A stretch of DNA of 64,000 nt. It comes from Rhodobacter sp. (GTDB lineage Bacteria > Pseudomonadota > Alphaproteobacteria > Rhodobacterales > Rhodobacteraceae). A model generated the notes under the pieces. That model saw nothing but the letters and a program-made list of their open reading frames with translations. It had not been told where the DNA came from and made no database searches. The number at the start of each line of letters is the position of its first letter. The stretch's first letter is position 1. The position numbers and the translations under genes were made by a program. Shown piece after piece: positions 32,559-43,755 of the stretch. Where the stretch lies: positions 124,001 through 188,000 of the forward strand of contig JACKKE010000003.1 of NCBI GenBank assembly GCA_020637595.1, given 5' to 3'.

Positions 32559-32794
32559 TCCCGTCGCTGCTTCTGCTGGTGGTGATCGGCGCAGCGGCCG
32601 GGGTGCTGGCGACCTCGCTGATGCGGGTCAATGTCGACCTGCCCTCGGCGATGGGGATCGGCGTTCTGGGCGCGCTCTTTGGCGGGCTGGTGCTGCGGCT
32701 CATCGTGACCGCCGGCGGCTGGATGATCACCTTCGTGCTGGCGCTGGGCGGGGCGATGGCGCTGATCTGGCTCTGGCAACACCTGCGCCGCTGA
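32555..32794 (+). CDS. Small membrane protein, GlsB/YeaQ/YmgE-like
   Basis: 79-aa protein of three hydrophobic segments (about 2-18, 32-50 and 54-75) with the GAAAGVLATSLM-MGIGVLGALFGGLV pattern of transglycosylase-associated proteins. It starts with GTG overlapping the rlmN stop (GTGA), so it is translationally coupled to rlmN. Function unknown; relatives are often stress-induced. The family call is plausible from the glycine pattern, not certain. Confidence 0.65.
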   Translation: MIPSLLLLVVIGAAAGVLATSLMRVNVDLPSAMGIGVLGALFGGLVLRLIVTAGGWMITFVLALGGAMALIWLWQHLRR

Positions 32795-32803
32795 TCCCGG
32801 CCC

Positions 32804-32823
32804 CGCCGCGCGTCAGCGCGGCG
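32804..32823. terminator. GC hairpin after the rlmN operon
   Basis: CGCCGCGC-GTCA-GCGCGGCG, 8-bp perfect stem, beginning 10 nt past the stop of the small membrane protein gene. No T tract follows, so the terminator role is tentative. Confidence 0.4.
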
Positions 32824-32971
32824 CCGGGTCGCCCGAGGGCTGCGGGCCGTCAGGCCTGCCGGCCGAGGGCGAAACCCCTCCGGCCCCTCGAACCCGCGGA
32901 TGATCCGAACGCTCTTGGGTTTTCCCCCGCCGCGGCTTAGGTAGGACGCATCAGTTGCGACGGAGCCCGAC

Positions 32972-34330
32972 ATGACCCAATTCGACTATGACCTCTTCGT
33001 CATCGGTGGTGGCTCGGGCGGGGTCAGGGCGGCGCGGATCGCCGCCAGCGATCACGGCGCCAAGGTGGCAATGGCCGAGGAATACCGCATGGGCGGCACC
33101 TGCGTGATCCGCGGTTGCGTGCCGAAGAAACTGATGGTCTTCGCCGCCGGCCACGGCGCCGCGATGGACGAGGGCGCGGCCTATGGCTGGCAGGTGGAAA
33201 AGGGCCGGTTCGACTGGCAGGCCTTTCGTCACCGCCTCGATGCCGAACTGAACCGGCTGGAGAGCATCTATACCCGCAACGCCGAGGGTGCGGGCGTGAC
33301 AATCTATCACCAGCGCGCCACCATCGCCGACCCGCACACCGTGCGCCTGGCCGACGGCCGCCGCGTCACCGCCAAACACATCCTGATCGCCACCGGCGGC
33401 ACGCCGTTCATTCCCGCGCCTTACGACACGCTCGGCGCCTGGACCTCGAACGACATCTTTCTGATGGACCGCCTGCCCGGCTCGATGCTGGTTCTGGGTG
33501 GCGGCTTCATCGCCTGCGAGATGGCGGGCGTGCTGCAGGGGCTGGGTGTGCAGGTCACGCAGATGTATCGCGGCAAGCAGATCCTGCGCGGCTTTGACCA
33601 GGACGTGCAGGAGCATGTCGCCGCCGCCCAGGTCGCGCTGGGCATTCATCTTGAGGTCAACACCGACCTCGTGTCGCTCGAACGCCTGCCCGACGGGCGG
33701 TTCCGCGCCGCCTGCACCCAGGGCCGCGTGCGCGAGTTCGACACCGTGCTGTTCGCGACGGGCCGGCGGCCCAACACCGACGGTCTGGGGCTCGAGGCCG
33801 CGGGTGTCGCGGTAAACGACGGCGGCGCAGTCGTGGTCGACGCCTATTCGCAGACCAATATCCCCTCGATCTTTGCCGTGGGCGACGTCACCGACCGCAT
33901 CCAGCTGACCCCCGTGGCGATCCGCGAGGGGCATGCCTTTGCCGACACCGTGTTCGGTGGCACCCCCGTGGCCGTCGATCACGAGACCGTCGCCAGCGCC
34001 GTCTTCACCCGGCCCGAGGCCGGCACCGTCGGCCTGACCGAGGCCGAGGCCCGCGCGCAGGGCCCGGTCGAAATCTACATGGCCAGCTTCCGCCCGATGC
34101 AGGCCGCCTTCATCAACGCCGAGACCAAGGCCCTGTTCAAGCTGGTGGTCTGCGCGCAGACCCGGCGCGTGCTGGGGTGCCATATCGTCGCACCCGGCGC
34201 GGGCGAGCTGATTCAGATCGCCGCCGTCGCGGTCAAGATGGGCGCCACCAAGGAGGATTTCGACCGCACGGTGGCGGTGCATCCGACGATGAGCGAGGAA
34301 CTCGTGCTGTTGCGCAAACCCGTCCGCTGA
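32972..34330 (+). CDS. gor: Glutathione-disulfide reductase
   Basis: 452-aa FAD/NADPH oxidoreductase that keeps glutathione reduced in the cytosol. FAD-binding GGGSGG at 12-17, redox-active C44/C49 in GGTCVIRGCVPKK, NADPH-binding GGGFIACEMAG (about 172-182), FAD-binding FAVGDVTDRIQLTPVA, and the catalytic H437-E442 pair in HPTMSEE. Length and motif order match plant/cyanobacterial-type GR. Monocistronic, followed by a hairpin. Confidence 0.95.
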   Translation: MTQFDYDLFVIGGGSGGVRAARIAASDHGAKVAMAEEYRMGGTCVIRGCVPKKLMVFAAGHGAAMDEGAAYGWQVEKGRFDWQAFRHRLDAELNRLESIYTRNAEGAGVTIYHQRATIADPHTVRLADGRRVTAKHILIATGGTPFIPAPYDTLGAWTSNDIFLMDRLPGSMLVLGGGFIACEMAGVLQGLGVQVTQMYRGKQILRGFDQDVQEHVAAAQVALGIHLEVNTDLVSLERLPDGRFRAACTQGRVREFDTVLFATGRRPNTDGLGLEAAGVAVNDGGAVVVDAYSQTNIPSIFAVGDVTDRIQLTPVAIREGHAFADTVFGGTPVAVDHETVASAVFTRPEAGTVGLTEAEARAQGPVEIYMASFRPMQAAFINAETKALFKLVVCAQTRRVLGCHIVAPGAGELIQIAAVAVKMGATKEDFDRTVAVHPTMSEELVLLRKPVR

Positions 34331-34331
34331 G

Positions 34332-34373
34332 GGCAAAATCGCCGCAGGGGCCCCGGCATGGGGCCGATTTGCC
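34332..34373 (+). terminator. Imperfect stem-loop after gor
   Basis: GGCAAAATCG and CGATTTGCC pair with one bulge, enclosing a GC-rich inner segment that contains GGGGCCCC. It starts right after the gor stop codon. Only a weak run of T follows. Confidence 0.5.
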
Positions 34374-34442
34374 TTGAATCCGCGGGCTTCGTGCCCAATT
34401 CAGGCACAGACGATCTATGACTGACCCGAACAAGGAGTGGCC

Positions 34443-35639
34443 ATGTCAGGCAATTCAGGAGGGCCCTGGGGCGGCGGCGGTGGGAACCGCGGCAATTCCG
34501 GTGGCAACAACCGCCCCACGGGCGGTGGCGGCAACGGCGGACCCGAACGCCCGCAGATCCCCGAAATCGAGGATCTGATGCGCAAGGGCCAGCAGCAGCT
34601 GAAAGTCCTGATGGGCGGACGCGGCGGCCAGAACGGCAATGGCGGCGGCGGTGGCCGCCGGGGGTCCGGGCCTGGTCTGACCGGCCGCGGCATTCTGCTG
34701 GGCGCCGCGGGCCTCGCGGCGCTGTGGCTCTATGCCTCGTTCTATACCGTCAAGCCGGAAGAACGCTCGGTCGAGCTGTTGTTCGGTGAGTATTACCGCA
34801 CCGGCAACCCCGGTCTGAACTTTGCCCCCTGGCCGGTGGTCAATGCCGAGATCGTGCAGGTCACGACCGAACGCGTGACCGAGGTCGGCACCGGGCGCTC
34901 GGCGCTCGACAGCGGTCTGATGCTGACCCGCGACGAGGCCGTTGTGGACATCGAATTCCAGGTGGTCTGGAACATCACCGACCCGGCCGCCTATCTGTTC
35001 AACCTGGCCGATCCGTCGAACACGGTGCGCGCCGTGGCGGAATCGGCGATGCGCGACATCATCGCGCGTTCGGAACTGTCGCCGATCCTCAACCGCGACC
35101 GCGGTGCGATCGCGGCCGAGCTGCGCACCGCCGTGCAGGAGGTGCTGGACAATTACGAATCCGGCATCAACGTGATCCGCATCAACTTCGACCGCGCCGA
35201 CCCGCCGCGCGAGGTGATCGACAGCTTCCGCGAAGTGCAGGCCGCGCGGCAGGAACGCGACCGGCTGGAGCGTCAGGCCGATGCCTATGCCAACCGGGTT
35301 CTGGCCGGCGCCCGCGGTGAAGCCGCGCAGATCCAGGAAGAGGCCGAAGGGTATCGCGCCCAGGTGGTCAACGCCGCCGAGGGTGAGGCCAGCCGCTTTG
35401 TCGCGGTCTGGGACGAATACCGCAACGCCCCCGAGGTGACCCGCGAGCGGATGTATCTGGAAACGATGGAGCGCGTGCTCGGCGCCATGAACCTGACGAT
35501 CCTCGACGGGGTCACCGGCGAGGACGGCCAGGGCGTCGTGCCCTATCTGCCCCTCGACACGGTGCGGCCCTCAGCCCCCGCAGCAAGCGCCGCAACCGGC
35601 ACCAACCGCAGCAGCCTGACCAACCAGGGGAGCAACTGA
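34443..35639 (+). CDS. hflK: FtsH protease modulator HflK
   Basis: 398-aa band-7/SPFH membrane protein that with HflC forms the cage around FtsH and limits its access to membrane substrates. N-terminal Gly/Asn-rich disordered segment (about 1-80), transmembrane helix about 83-102, SPFH domain about 105-290 with SVELLFGEYYRTGNPGLNFAPW in its first part, then a coiled Ala/Glu/Arg helix. AAGGAG 6 nt before the ATG; an in-frame GTG lies 6 nt earlier. Overlaps hflC by 1 nt. Confidence 0.95.
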   Translation: MSGNSGGPWGGGGGNRGNSGGNNRPTGGGGNGGPERPQIPEIEDLMRKGQQQLKVLMGGRGGQNGNGGGGGRRGSGPGLTGRGILLGAAGLAALWLYASFYTVKPEERSVELLFGEYYRTGNPGLNFAPWPVVNAEIVQVTTERVTEVGTGRSALDSGLMLTRDEAVVDIEFQVVWNITDPAAYLFNLADPSNTVRAVAESAMRDIIARSELSPILNRDRGAIAAELRTAVQEVLDNYESGINVIRINFDRADPPREVIDSFREVQAARQERDRLERQADAYANRVLAGARGEAAQIQEEAEGYRAQVVNAAEGEASRFVAVWDEYRNAPEVTRERMYLETMERVLGAMNLTILDGVTGEDGQGVVPYLPLDTVRPSAPAASAATGTNRSSLTNQGSN

Positions 35640-36514
35640 TGAACCGTCTGACGCTCGCAATCCCCGCCGTCATCATCGTCATCGCCCTGGCGCTGTCGTC
35701 GATGTTCATCGTCGACGAACGCGAAAACGTGCTGGTGCTGCAATTCGGCCAGGTCAAGCAGGTGCGGACCGAACCGGGCCTCTATTTCCGCGTGCCGTTC
35801 ATCCAGGAAGTGGTGCGCTATGACGCGCGCATCCTGGGCCTGCAGTCGCAGCCGCTCGAAGTCACCCCCGCCGATGACCGCCGCCTGGTGGTCGACGCCT
35901 TCCTGCGCTGGCGCATCGACAACGTGCAGCAGTTCCGTCAGGCCGTCGGCACCGAAGGGGTGCGCGCCGCCCAGGTCCGCATCGAGCGGATCCTGAACGC
36001 CGCGATCCGCGAGATTCTGGGGTCGGTTCCGTCGAATGCGGTGCTGTCCGAGGACCGCACCGGGCTGATGAACCAGATCCGCGACCTGTCGCGGCGCGAG
36101 GCGCGCTCGTTGGGGGTGGACGTCATCGACGTGCGCCTGACCCGCACCGACCTGCCCGACCAGAACCTCGCCGCCACCTATGCCCGGATGCGCGCCGAGC
36201 GCGAACGCGAGGCCGCCGACGAAATCGCCCGCGGCAACGAGGCCGCGCAACGGGTGCGGGCGCTGGCCGACCGGACGGTGGTGGAACTGGTGTCCTCGGC
36301 GCGCCGCGACGCCGAGATCGTCCGCGGCGAGGCCGATGCCGAACGCAACCGGATCTATGCCGAAGCCTTTGGCCGTGACCCCGAGTTCTTCGCCTTCACC
36401 CGGTCGCTGACCTCGTATGAACGGGCCCTGACCGGTGACAACGCCTCGATGGTGCTGCGCCCGGACAGCGATTTCTTCCGCTTCCTGCGGCACGTCGAAC
36501 CGCAGGCCCAGTAA
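35639..36514 (+). CDS. hflC: FtsH protease modulator HflC
   Basis: 291-aa partner of HflK. N-terminal signal-anchor helix about 5-24 (LAIPAVIIVIALALSSMF), SPFH domain about 25-200 with VDERENVLVLQFGQVKQVRTEPGLYF (in part), charged coiled region about 200-260 and the C-terminal FGRDPEFFAFTRSLTSYERAL motif typical for HflC. Its ATG shares the last base of the hflK stop (TGATG). A GC stem-loop follows the gene. Confidence 0.95.
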   Translation: MNRLTLAIPAVIIVIALALSSMFIVDERENVLVLQFGQVKQVRTEPGLYFRVPFIQEVVRYDARILGLQSQPLEVTPADDRRLVVDAFLRWRIDNVQQFRQAVGTEGVRAAQVRIERILNAAIREILGSVPSNAVLSEDRTGLMNQIRDLSRREARSLGVDVIDVRLTRTDLPDQNLAATYARMRAEREREAADEIARGNEAAQRVRALADRTVVELVSSARRDAEIVRGEADAERNRIYAEAFGRDPEFFAFTRSLTSYERALTGDNASMVLRPDSDFFRFLRHVEPQAQ

Positions 36515-36532
36515 GCCCCGGAACCGATGGTT

Positions 36533-36555
36533 GCGCCCCCCTCTGCCGGGGGCGC
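36533..36555 (+). terminator. Stem-loop after hflC
   Basis: GCGCCCCC-CTCTGCC-GGGGGCGC, 8-bp stem with a 7-nt loop, 19 nt after the hflC stop, followed by a pyrimidine-rich GACCTCTTTC. A probable transcript end for hflKC. Confidence 0.6.
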
Positions 36556-36576
36556 GACCTCTTTCAGGATCCCGCC

Positions 36577-37026
36577 ATGACCGACCCCGCCCCCCGCTAT
36601 ATCCTTGAACCCGGCGAAAAACTGCTGGCCGAGCTGCGCCCCGACAAGGGCCGCTACTGGCGCGATCACGGGATCATGGCGGTGGCGCTGATGGCGGTGG
36701 CCGGCGGTGTCCTCTGGGCCATCGATTCGCCCTATCCGGCGATCGGATCGCTGGGCGCGATCCTGGCGGTGGCGGTGCGTGCGGCCTATCTGGCCTCGGA
36801 AACGCTGGGGCTGGTCTGGGCGCTGACCGACCGGCGGGTGATCCTGCCCGATGGCCAGCGGTCGGTGATGCTGCTGGAACTTGACACGGCGCGCCCGTTG
36901 CTGGGCGATGTGCAGCTGATCACCAAGTCCGGCGACAAGCATCTGCTGAAACACCTCGCCCAGCCCCGTGCGGTGGTGGCGCAGATCCTGGAGGCGCGCG
37001 AACGCCGCAGCAAGCGCCGCGGATGA
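36577..37026 (+). CDS. PH-like small membrane protein A
   Basis: 149-aa protein with two adjacent hydrophobic segments (about 33-50 and 54-72) and a C-terminal soluble domain that starts with VWALTDRRVILPD, the pattern of bacterial PH (bPH_2/YdbT-like) domains. The N-terminus LEPGEKLLAELRPDKGRYW also fits the start of such domains, so the membrane hairpin is inserted in the PH fold. It resembles the following gene product in layout and motif. Unknown function; lies between hflKC and the dihydroorotase-like gene. Confidence 0.65.
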   Translation: MTDPAPRYILEPGEKLLAELRPDKGRYWRDHGIMAVALMAVAGGVLWAIDSPYPAIGSLGAILAVAVRAAYLASETLGLVWALTDRRVILPDGQRSVMLLELDTARPLLGDVQLITKSGDKHLLKHLAQPRAVVAQILEARERRSKRRG

Positions 37027-37099
37027 GCAGGGCGCAGGCTTAACCGCCCGGAAACCGATTCGCGCCCATGCTGTCCCCTTCCCGTCCTGGGGGACTGCC

Positions 37100-37600
37100 A
37101 TGCGACCGACCCTTGTCCTCGACATCCTGCTGCTTGCCCCGCTGGGGCTGGCGCTGTTCGCCACCGCCCAGTTGCTGGCGCCGGTGCGGCGGGCCTTTGC
37201 CCGGCGGGCTCCCGAGCTGCCATTGCTGCCCGGAGAAACCGTGATCGCCACGCTGCGCCCCGATTCGCGGGTGCTCATCGTGCCCGGGCTGGCCCTGCTG
37301 CTGCCCCTCTCCACCTCCGATCCTGCGTCCGCGCTGGGGCTGGCGTTCGGGCCTTTTGTCATCACCGGGCTGTGCTGGCTGGTGATGGAATCGCGCCAGC
37401 ACTGGGTTCTGACCGACCGACGGATCATCACCGCCGACGGGGCCTCGCAGCCCTTGACCGGAATCGCGCGCATTGCCCGGGCACCGGGTTTCCTGGCGCT
37501 CGACGGGGCCGGCACGCGGCGCCTGTGCCTCTACGGGGTGGTCGACAGCGCCGCCGCTGCCCGGCTGATCCGGGCTGCGATCCTGCCGCTTCGCCAGTAG
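37100..37600 (+). CDS. PH-like small membrane protein B
   Basis: 166-aa protein with an N-terminal membrane helix (about 4-24), a second hydrophobic pair (about 58-95), and HWVLTDRRIITADG followed by a short soluble domain. It shares LPGETVIATLRPD-like start and LTDRR(V/I)I motif with the preceding protein, so the two are probably diverged tandem duplicates. Ribosome site GGGGA ahead of the ATG at 37100. The dihydroorotase-like gene starts 64 nt later on the same strand; one operon is likely. Confidence 0.65.
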   Translation: MRPTLVLDILLLAPLGLALFATAQLLAPVRRAFARRAPELPLLPGETVIATLRPDSRVLIVPGLALLLPLSTSDPASALGLAFGPFVITGLCWLVMESRQHWVLTDRRIITADGASQPLTGIARIARAPGFLALDGAGTRRLCLYGVVDSAAAARLIRAAILPLRQ

Positions 37601-37664
37601 CGCCCGGGACCATCTGCCGCTATAAGCCCGCAGGCCCCTCTTTGGGACGCGGAGAAGGCAGCGC

Positions 37665-38933
37665 ATGACCCTGATCTTTACCAATGCCCGGCTGATCGAC
37701 CCCGAAGCCGGCACCGACACCCCCGGCACGCTGGCCGTCGCGCAGGGCCGCATCACCGACATCGCCCCCCAGGGCGCGACGGTGATCGACTGCCGCGGCA
37801 AATGCCTGGCGCCGGGGCTGGTCGACTGGGGTGTGCATGTGGGCGAGCCCGGCGCGCGCCACAAGGAAAGCTATCGCACCGCGGGCCTCGCGGCTGCGGC
37901 GGGGGGCGTCACCACCTTCGTCACCCGCCCCGACACCACGCCCGCCACCGATTCGCCCGAGGCGCTCGACTTTCTGCGCCGCCGCGCGGACAGCGAGGCC
38001 CCGGTGCATGTGCACCACATGGCCGCCCTGACCCGCAACCGCGACGGACGAGAAATGGCCGAGATCGGCTTTCTGATGGACGCCGGCGCCGTGGCCTTTA
38101 CCGACACCGACCATGTCGTGCGCGACACCAAGGTCTTTTCGCGCTGCCTGACCTATGCCCGCAGCCTCGGCGCGCTGATCGTCGGCCACCCGCAGGACCC
38201 GGGGCTGAGCAAGGGCGCCGCCGTCACCTCGGGCAAGTTCGCCAGCCTCAAAGGCCTGCCCGGTGTCTCGCCGATGGCCGAGCGCATGGCCTTCGACCGC
38301 GACATGGCGCTGATCGAGATGACCGGTGCGCGCTATCATGCCGATCAGGTGACCTGCGCGCGCACCCTGCCGGCGCTGGAACGCGCCAAGAAGAACGGTC
38401 TTGATGTGACGGCGGGTGTGTCGATCCACCATCTCACGCTGAACGAATTCGACGTCGGCGACTATCGCAGCTTCTTCAAGCTGACGCCGCCGCTGCGGTC
38501 CGAGGACGACCGGCTGGCGCTGGTGCAGGCGGTGGCCGACGGGCTGATCGACGTGATCGGCTCGATGCACACGCCGCAGGACGAGGAATCGAAACGCCTG
38601 CCGTTCGAGGAAGCCGCGCCCGGTGCCGTCGGCCTGGAAACGCTGCTGCCCGCGGCGATGCGGCTTTATCATGCCGGGCAGCTGACCCTGCCGCAGCTGT
38701 GGCGGGCGATGGCGTTGAACCCGGCGCGGCGGCTCGGCCTCGATTGTGGGCGGTTGAGCGCGGGAGCGCCCGCGGATCTGGTGCTGTTCGACCCCGACGC
38801 GCCCTTCGTGCTGGATCGCTTCACCCTGCGTTCAAAGTCCAAGAACACACCCTTTGACGGCGCACGGCTGCAGGGTAAGGTGCTGGCGACCTATGTCGCC
38901 GGACAGCCGGTTTACCAACGCGAGGCCGCATGA
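37665..38933 (+). CDS. pyrC: Dihydroorotase homologue lacking the metal site (probably non-catalytic)
   Basis: 422-aa amidohydrolase that aligns end to end with class I dihydroorotase (for example FTLRSKSKNTPFDG near the C-terminus). However, ligands are missing: the HxH motif is reduced to G56-V-H58 (DWGVHVGEPG instead of DxHVHxREPG), the NT motif is RPDTTP, the third His is Q228 (ADQVT instead of CHIST), and the catalytic Asp is M301 (SMHTPQ instead of TDHAPH). H175 and D147 remain. It should therefore be inactive, like the PyrC-prime or PyrX subunits that support aspartate transcarbamoylase. Overlaps plsY by 4 nt. The symbol marks homology, not activity. Confidence 0.85.
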   Translation: MTLIFTNARLIDPEAGTDTPGTLAVAQGRITDIAPQGATVIDCRGKCLAPGLVDWGVHVGEPGARHKESYRTAGLAAAAGGVTTFVTRPDTTPATDSPEALDFLRRRADSEAPVHVHHMAALTRNRDGREMAEIGFLMDAGAVAFTDTDHVVRDTKVFSRCLTYARSLGALIVGHPQDPGLSKGAAVTSGKFASLKGLPGVSPMAERMAFDRDMALIEMTGARYHADQVTCARTLPALERAKKNGLDVTAGVSIHHLTLNEFDVGDYRSFFKLTPPLRSEDDRLALVQAVADGLIDVIGSMHTPQDEESKRLPFEEAAPGAVGLETLLPAAMRLYHAGQLTLPQLWRAMALNPARRLGLDCGRLSAGAPADLVLFDPDAPFVLDRFTLRSKSKNTPFDGARLQGKVLATYVAGQPVYQREAA

Positions 38934-39546
38934 CCCTTCTTCCCGCGCTCGAAACCGCGCCCTTGATGCTGGCCCTGATCGGTCTGGGGGCCTATCTGCT
39001 GGGGTCGATCCCGTTCGGCGTGGTGATCACCCGCGCGATGGGGCTGGGCGATGTGCGCCAGATCGGATCTGGCAATATCGGCGCGACCAACGTGCTGCGC
39101 ACCGGCAACAAGGGGGCCGCCGCGGCGACGCTGCTGCTGGATGCGGGCAAGGGCGCGGTGGCGGTGCTGATCGCGCGGGCCATCGCCGGCGAGGACGCGG
39201 CGCAGCTGGCCGCGCTGATGTCCTTCCTGGGCCATCTGTTCCCGGTCTGGCTGGGGTTCAAGGGCGGCAAGGGCGTGGCGACCTTCCTCGGCACGATGCT
39301 GGCGCTGGCCTGGCCGATCGGCCTTGCCTGCTGCGCGACCTGGCTGGTGGTGGTGCTCCTCACGCGGATTTCCTCGGCCTCGGCGCTGGTCGCTTCGGCC
39401 GGATCGGCGGTCTGGCTGTGGGTCCTGGGCCCGCGCAGCATGATCGTGCTGGCGCTGGCGCTGGCCGCGCTGGTCTGGCTGCGCCATAGCGCCAATATCC
39501 GCCGCATCCTGGCAGGAACCGAACCGCGCGTCGGCCGCTCGGCGCG

Positions 39547-39550
<4 letters not shown>
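38930..39550 (+). CDS. plsY: Glycerol-3-phosphate acyltransferase PlsY
   Basis: 206-aa integral membrane enzyme that acylates glycerol-3-phosphate with acyl-phosphate, the first step of phospholipid synthesis. Five membrane segments; signature loops GSIPFGVVITRAMGLGDVRQIGSGNIGATNVLRTG (pieces, about 24-58), GHLFPVWLGFKGGKGVAT (about 102-119) and LRHSANIRRILAGTE at the C-terminus. ATG overlaps the preceding stop (ATGA). Its TAA is shared with the convergent uvrD gene in a TTAA palindrome. Confidence 0.95.
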
Positions 39551-41979
<2,429 letters not shown>

Positions 41980-42035
41980 TCGCTCGTTCCCCACTTGTTC
42001 CTGTCTTGCCCGTCTTGGCCGCCGGGATCAAGCCC

Positions 42036-42929
42036 CTAACGCCGCCGCGCCAGGTAGTCGCGGGTGAACGCCAGATAGCCGTCTGCGGTCACCCGAAGGT
42101 GATCGCGGATCAGCCGATGCAGGTCAGGCAGCGCGTGGAACGGCACCGAGGGGAAAACATGGTGCTCGACGTGATAGGGCATGTTCCAGGCGATGAAGCG
42201 GATCGCGGCGGTGGTGAAGGTGGTGCGGGTGTTGGCGAACATGTCGGCCACGCGCGGGCAGTCGCCGTGCTCGGCCAGCAGGTAGAGGCGCAGCGCGGGC
42301 TGGCCCAGCAGGATCGGCAGGAGCCACAGCCAGACAACCAGCGGCGAGATCAGCAGACTGGCCAGCGCCAATGCATAGAGGGCCAGCAGGATCCGCGCCT
42401 CACGCTCGGCGCGCGGGCGGGCGCGGTCGGGCAGGTAGGATGGGCGCTCGGCGCCCATCGCCAGCCGGGCGATCAGGCGCAGGGATCCCCACCATAGCGG
42501 CAGGCCCGAGACATGCCACAGCCATTGCGCCCGCGTTTCGGGCTTGGAGCTGTCCAGTTCCGGGTCTCCGGGGACATTGGTGAAACGGTGATGCGCCAGG
42601 TGGAAATAGCGAAACCACAGGAACGGGTTCAGGATCAGCGCGCCCGTCGCGTGCCCGACCCAGTCGCAGAGCCGGTCCGAGGCAAAGGGCGTGCGATGCG
42701 TGCATTCGTGTTCCAGCGTGAACAGGAAGACGATCAGCACGCCGTGTATGGGCAGCAGCAGCGGCCAGAACGGCACCCCGGCGGCGATCCCCGCGCCGGT
42801 CAGCACCATCGCCGCCAGATACCCGGCAAGATGCGCCAGCCCCTGCCAGCGCGAGCGCGCGGTCAGCCGGGCGCGGGTGTCGGGGGCGAGGCTGGCGAGG
42901 AATTCGGAATGGGACAGGGGCGTGCTCAT
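42036..42929 (-). CDS. Membrane fatty acid desaturase family protein
   Basis: 297-aa integral membrane di-iron protein with the three histidine boxes HECTH (74-78), HLAHH (110-114) and HVEHH (about 256-260, in NMPYHVEHHVFPS). Four or more hydrophobic helices. Related to acyl-lipid desaturases and carotene hydroxylase-type enzymes; substrate not deducible. The ATG at 42929 gives the short N-terminus expected; an in-frame start at 42983 would overlap the neighbour. Same strand as uvrD, 56 nt ahead of it, and 31 nt after the glutamine amidotransferase gene, so the three could be one unit. Confidence 0.85.
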   Translation of the reverse strand: MSTPLSHSEFLASLAPDTRARLTARSRWQGLAHLAGYLAAMVLTGAGIAAGVPFWPLLLPIHGVLIVFLFTLEHECTHRTPFASDRLCDWVGHATGALILNPFLWFRYFHLAHHRFTNVPGDPELDSSKPETRAQWLWHVSGLPLWWGSLRLIARLAMGAERPSYLPDRARPRAEREARILLALYALALASLLISPLVVWLWLLPILLGQPALRLYLLAEHGDCPRVADMFANTRTTFTTAAIRFIAWNMPYHVEHHVFPSVPFHALPDLHRLIRDHLRVTADGYLAFTRDYLARRR

Positions 42930-42960
42930 CCCGGAACCCTGTGCGCCCAATCGAACAGCG

Positions 42961-43755
42961 TCAAGCGGCGGCGGCTTCGGCATCGCACAGGAAGGGGCGG
43001 ATCTGCACCTCGGCCCCGCGGAAGGTGCAGAATGAGCCTTGCGGGATCACTTCCCACCCGTCTTCGGTTTCCTCCAGCGGCTCGGACACCACGGCACGCC
43101 CGCCCCGGCTATCGGACCAGCGATGCCAGAGCGTCGGCGCCTGATCGTCCGACGCCGCGCGCACCGCATAGAGCGTTTCGCCATCCGAAAACGCCGCCGT
43201 CAGCCGCAGATGCGGCGCGTGACCCTTGGTTCGGCTGATCGCCACCATCCGCGCGACCGCGCGCTTCAAGGCGCCATACGGATCGCTATCCAACCCCTCG
43301 CTCAGCGCGATCAGGAACAGTGCCTCGCTGTCGGTCGCGCCCTTGCGGAAGGGATAGAGCTGGTCGGGGATCAGCATGTCGGCATCGCGCCGGAAGGCGT
43401 CATACCCGCCGACCTGACCGTTGTGCATGAAGCTCCAGCGGCCCACGGTGAACGGGTGACAGTTGTTGCGGCTGGTGGCCGAGCCGGTCGAGGCCCGCAC
43501 ATGCGCCAGAAACAGCGGCGAGCGCACCTGCGCGGTGATCGAGCGCAGGTTGGGGTCGGACCAGGCGGGATAGATGTCGCGGTAAAGGCCGGGTTCGGGG
43601 CGTTCGCCATACCAGGCGATGCCGAATCCGTCGCCGTTGATCGCGCTGACGCTCTGCGTCGCGCCGTGGCTTTGATGGATCAGCGAATGGCCGGGCCGGC
43701 TGACGATGTCCTCAAGGAAGATCGGCTGACCGATATAGGCGGCCCAGCGGCACAT
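42961..43755 (-). CDS. Class II glutamine amidotransferase (EgtC/YafJ-like)
   Basis: 264-aa Ntn hydrolase with the nucleophile Cys exposed as residue 2 (MCRWAAYIG). Conserved blocks: NGDGFGIAWYG (about 40-50), LAHVRASTGSATSRNNCHPF (part), FMHNGQVGGY (oxyanion/Gly-Gln loop) and KGATDSEALF. It lacks a synthase or isomerase domain, so it is a stand-alone amidohydrolase of the YafJ/EgtC type. No egtB or egtD is adjacent, so an ergothioneine role is not supported by context. It directly abuts the DUF6356 gene with no gap, and GGAG of that gene's tail serves as ribosome site. Confidence 0.88.
   Translation of the reverse strand: MCRWAAYIGQPIFLEDIVSRPGHSLIHQSHGATQSVSAINGDGFGIAWYGERPEPGLYRDIYPAWSDPNLRSITAQVRSPLFLAHVRASTGSATSRNNCHPFTVGRWSFMHNGQVGGYDAFRRDADMLIPDQLYPFRKGATDSEALFLIALSEGLDSDPYGALKRAVARMVAISRTKGHAPHLRLTAAFSDGETLYAVRAASDDQAPTLWHRWSDSRGGRAVVSEPLEETEDGWEVIPQGSFCTFRGAEVQIRPFLCDAEAAAA

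Noticed and set aside
37665..38933. Calling this gene an active dihydroorotase
   Set aside because: Overall similarity suggests it, but at least four essential residues are replaced, so the activity claim is not supported.
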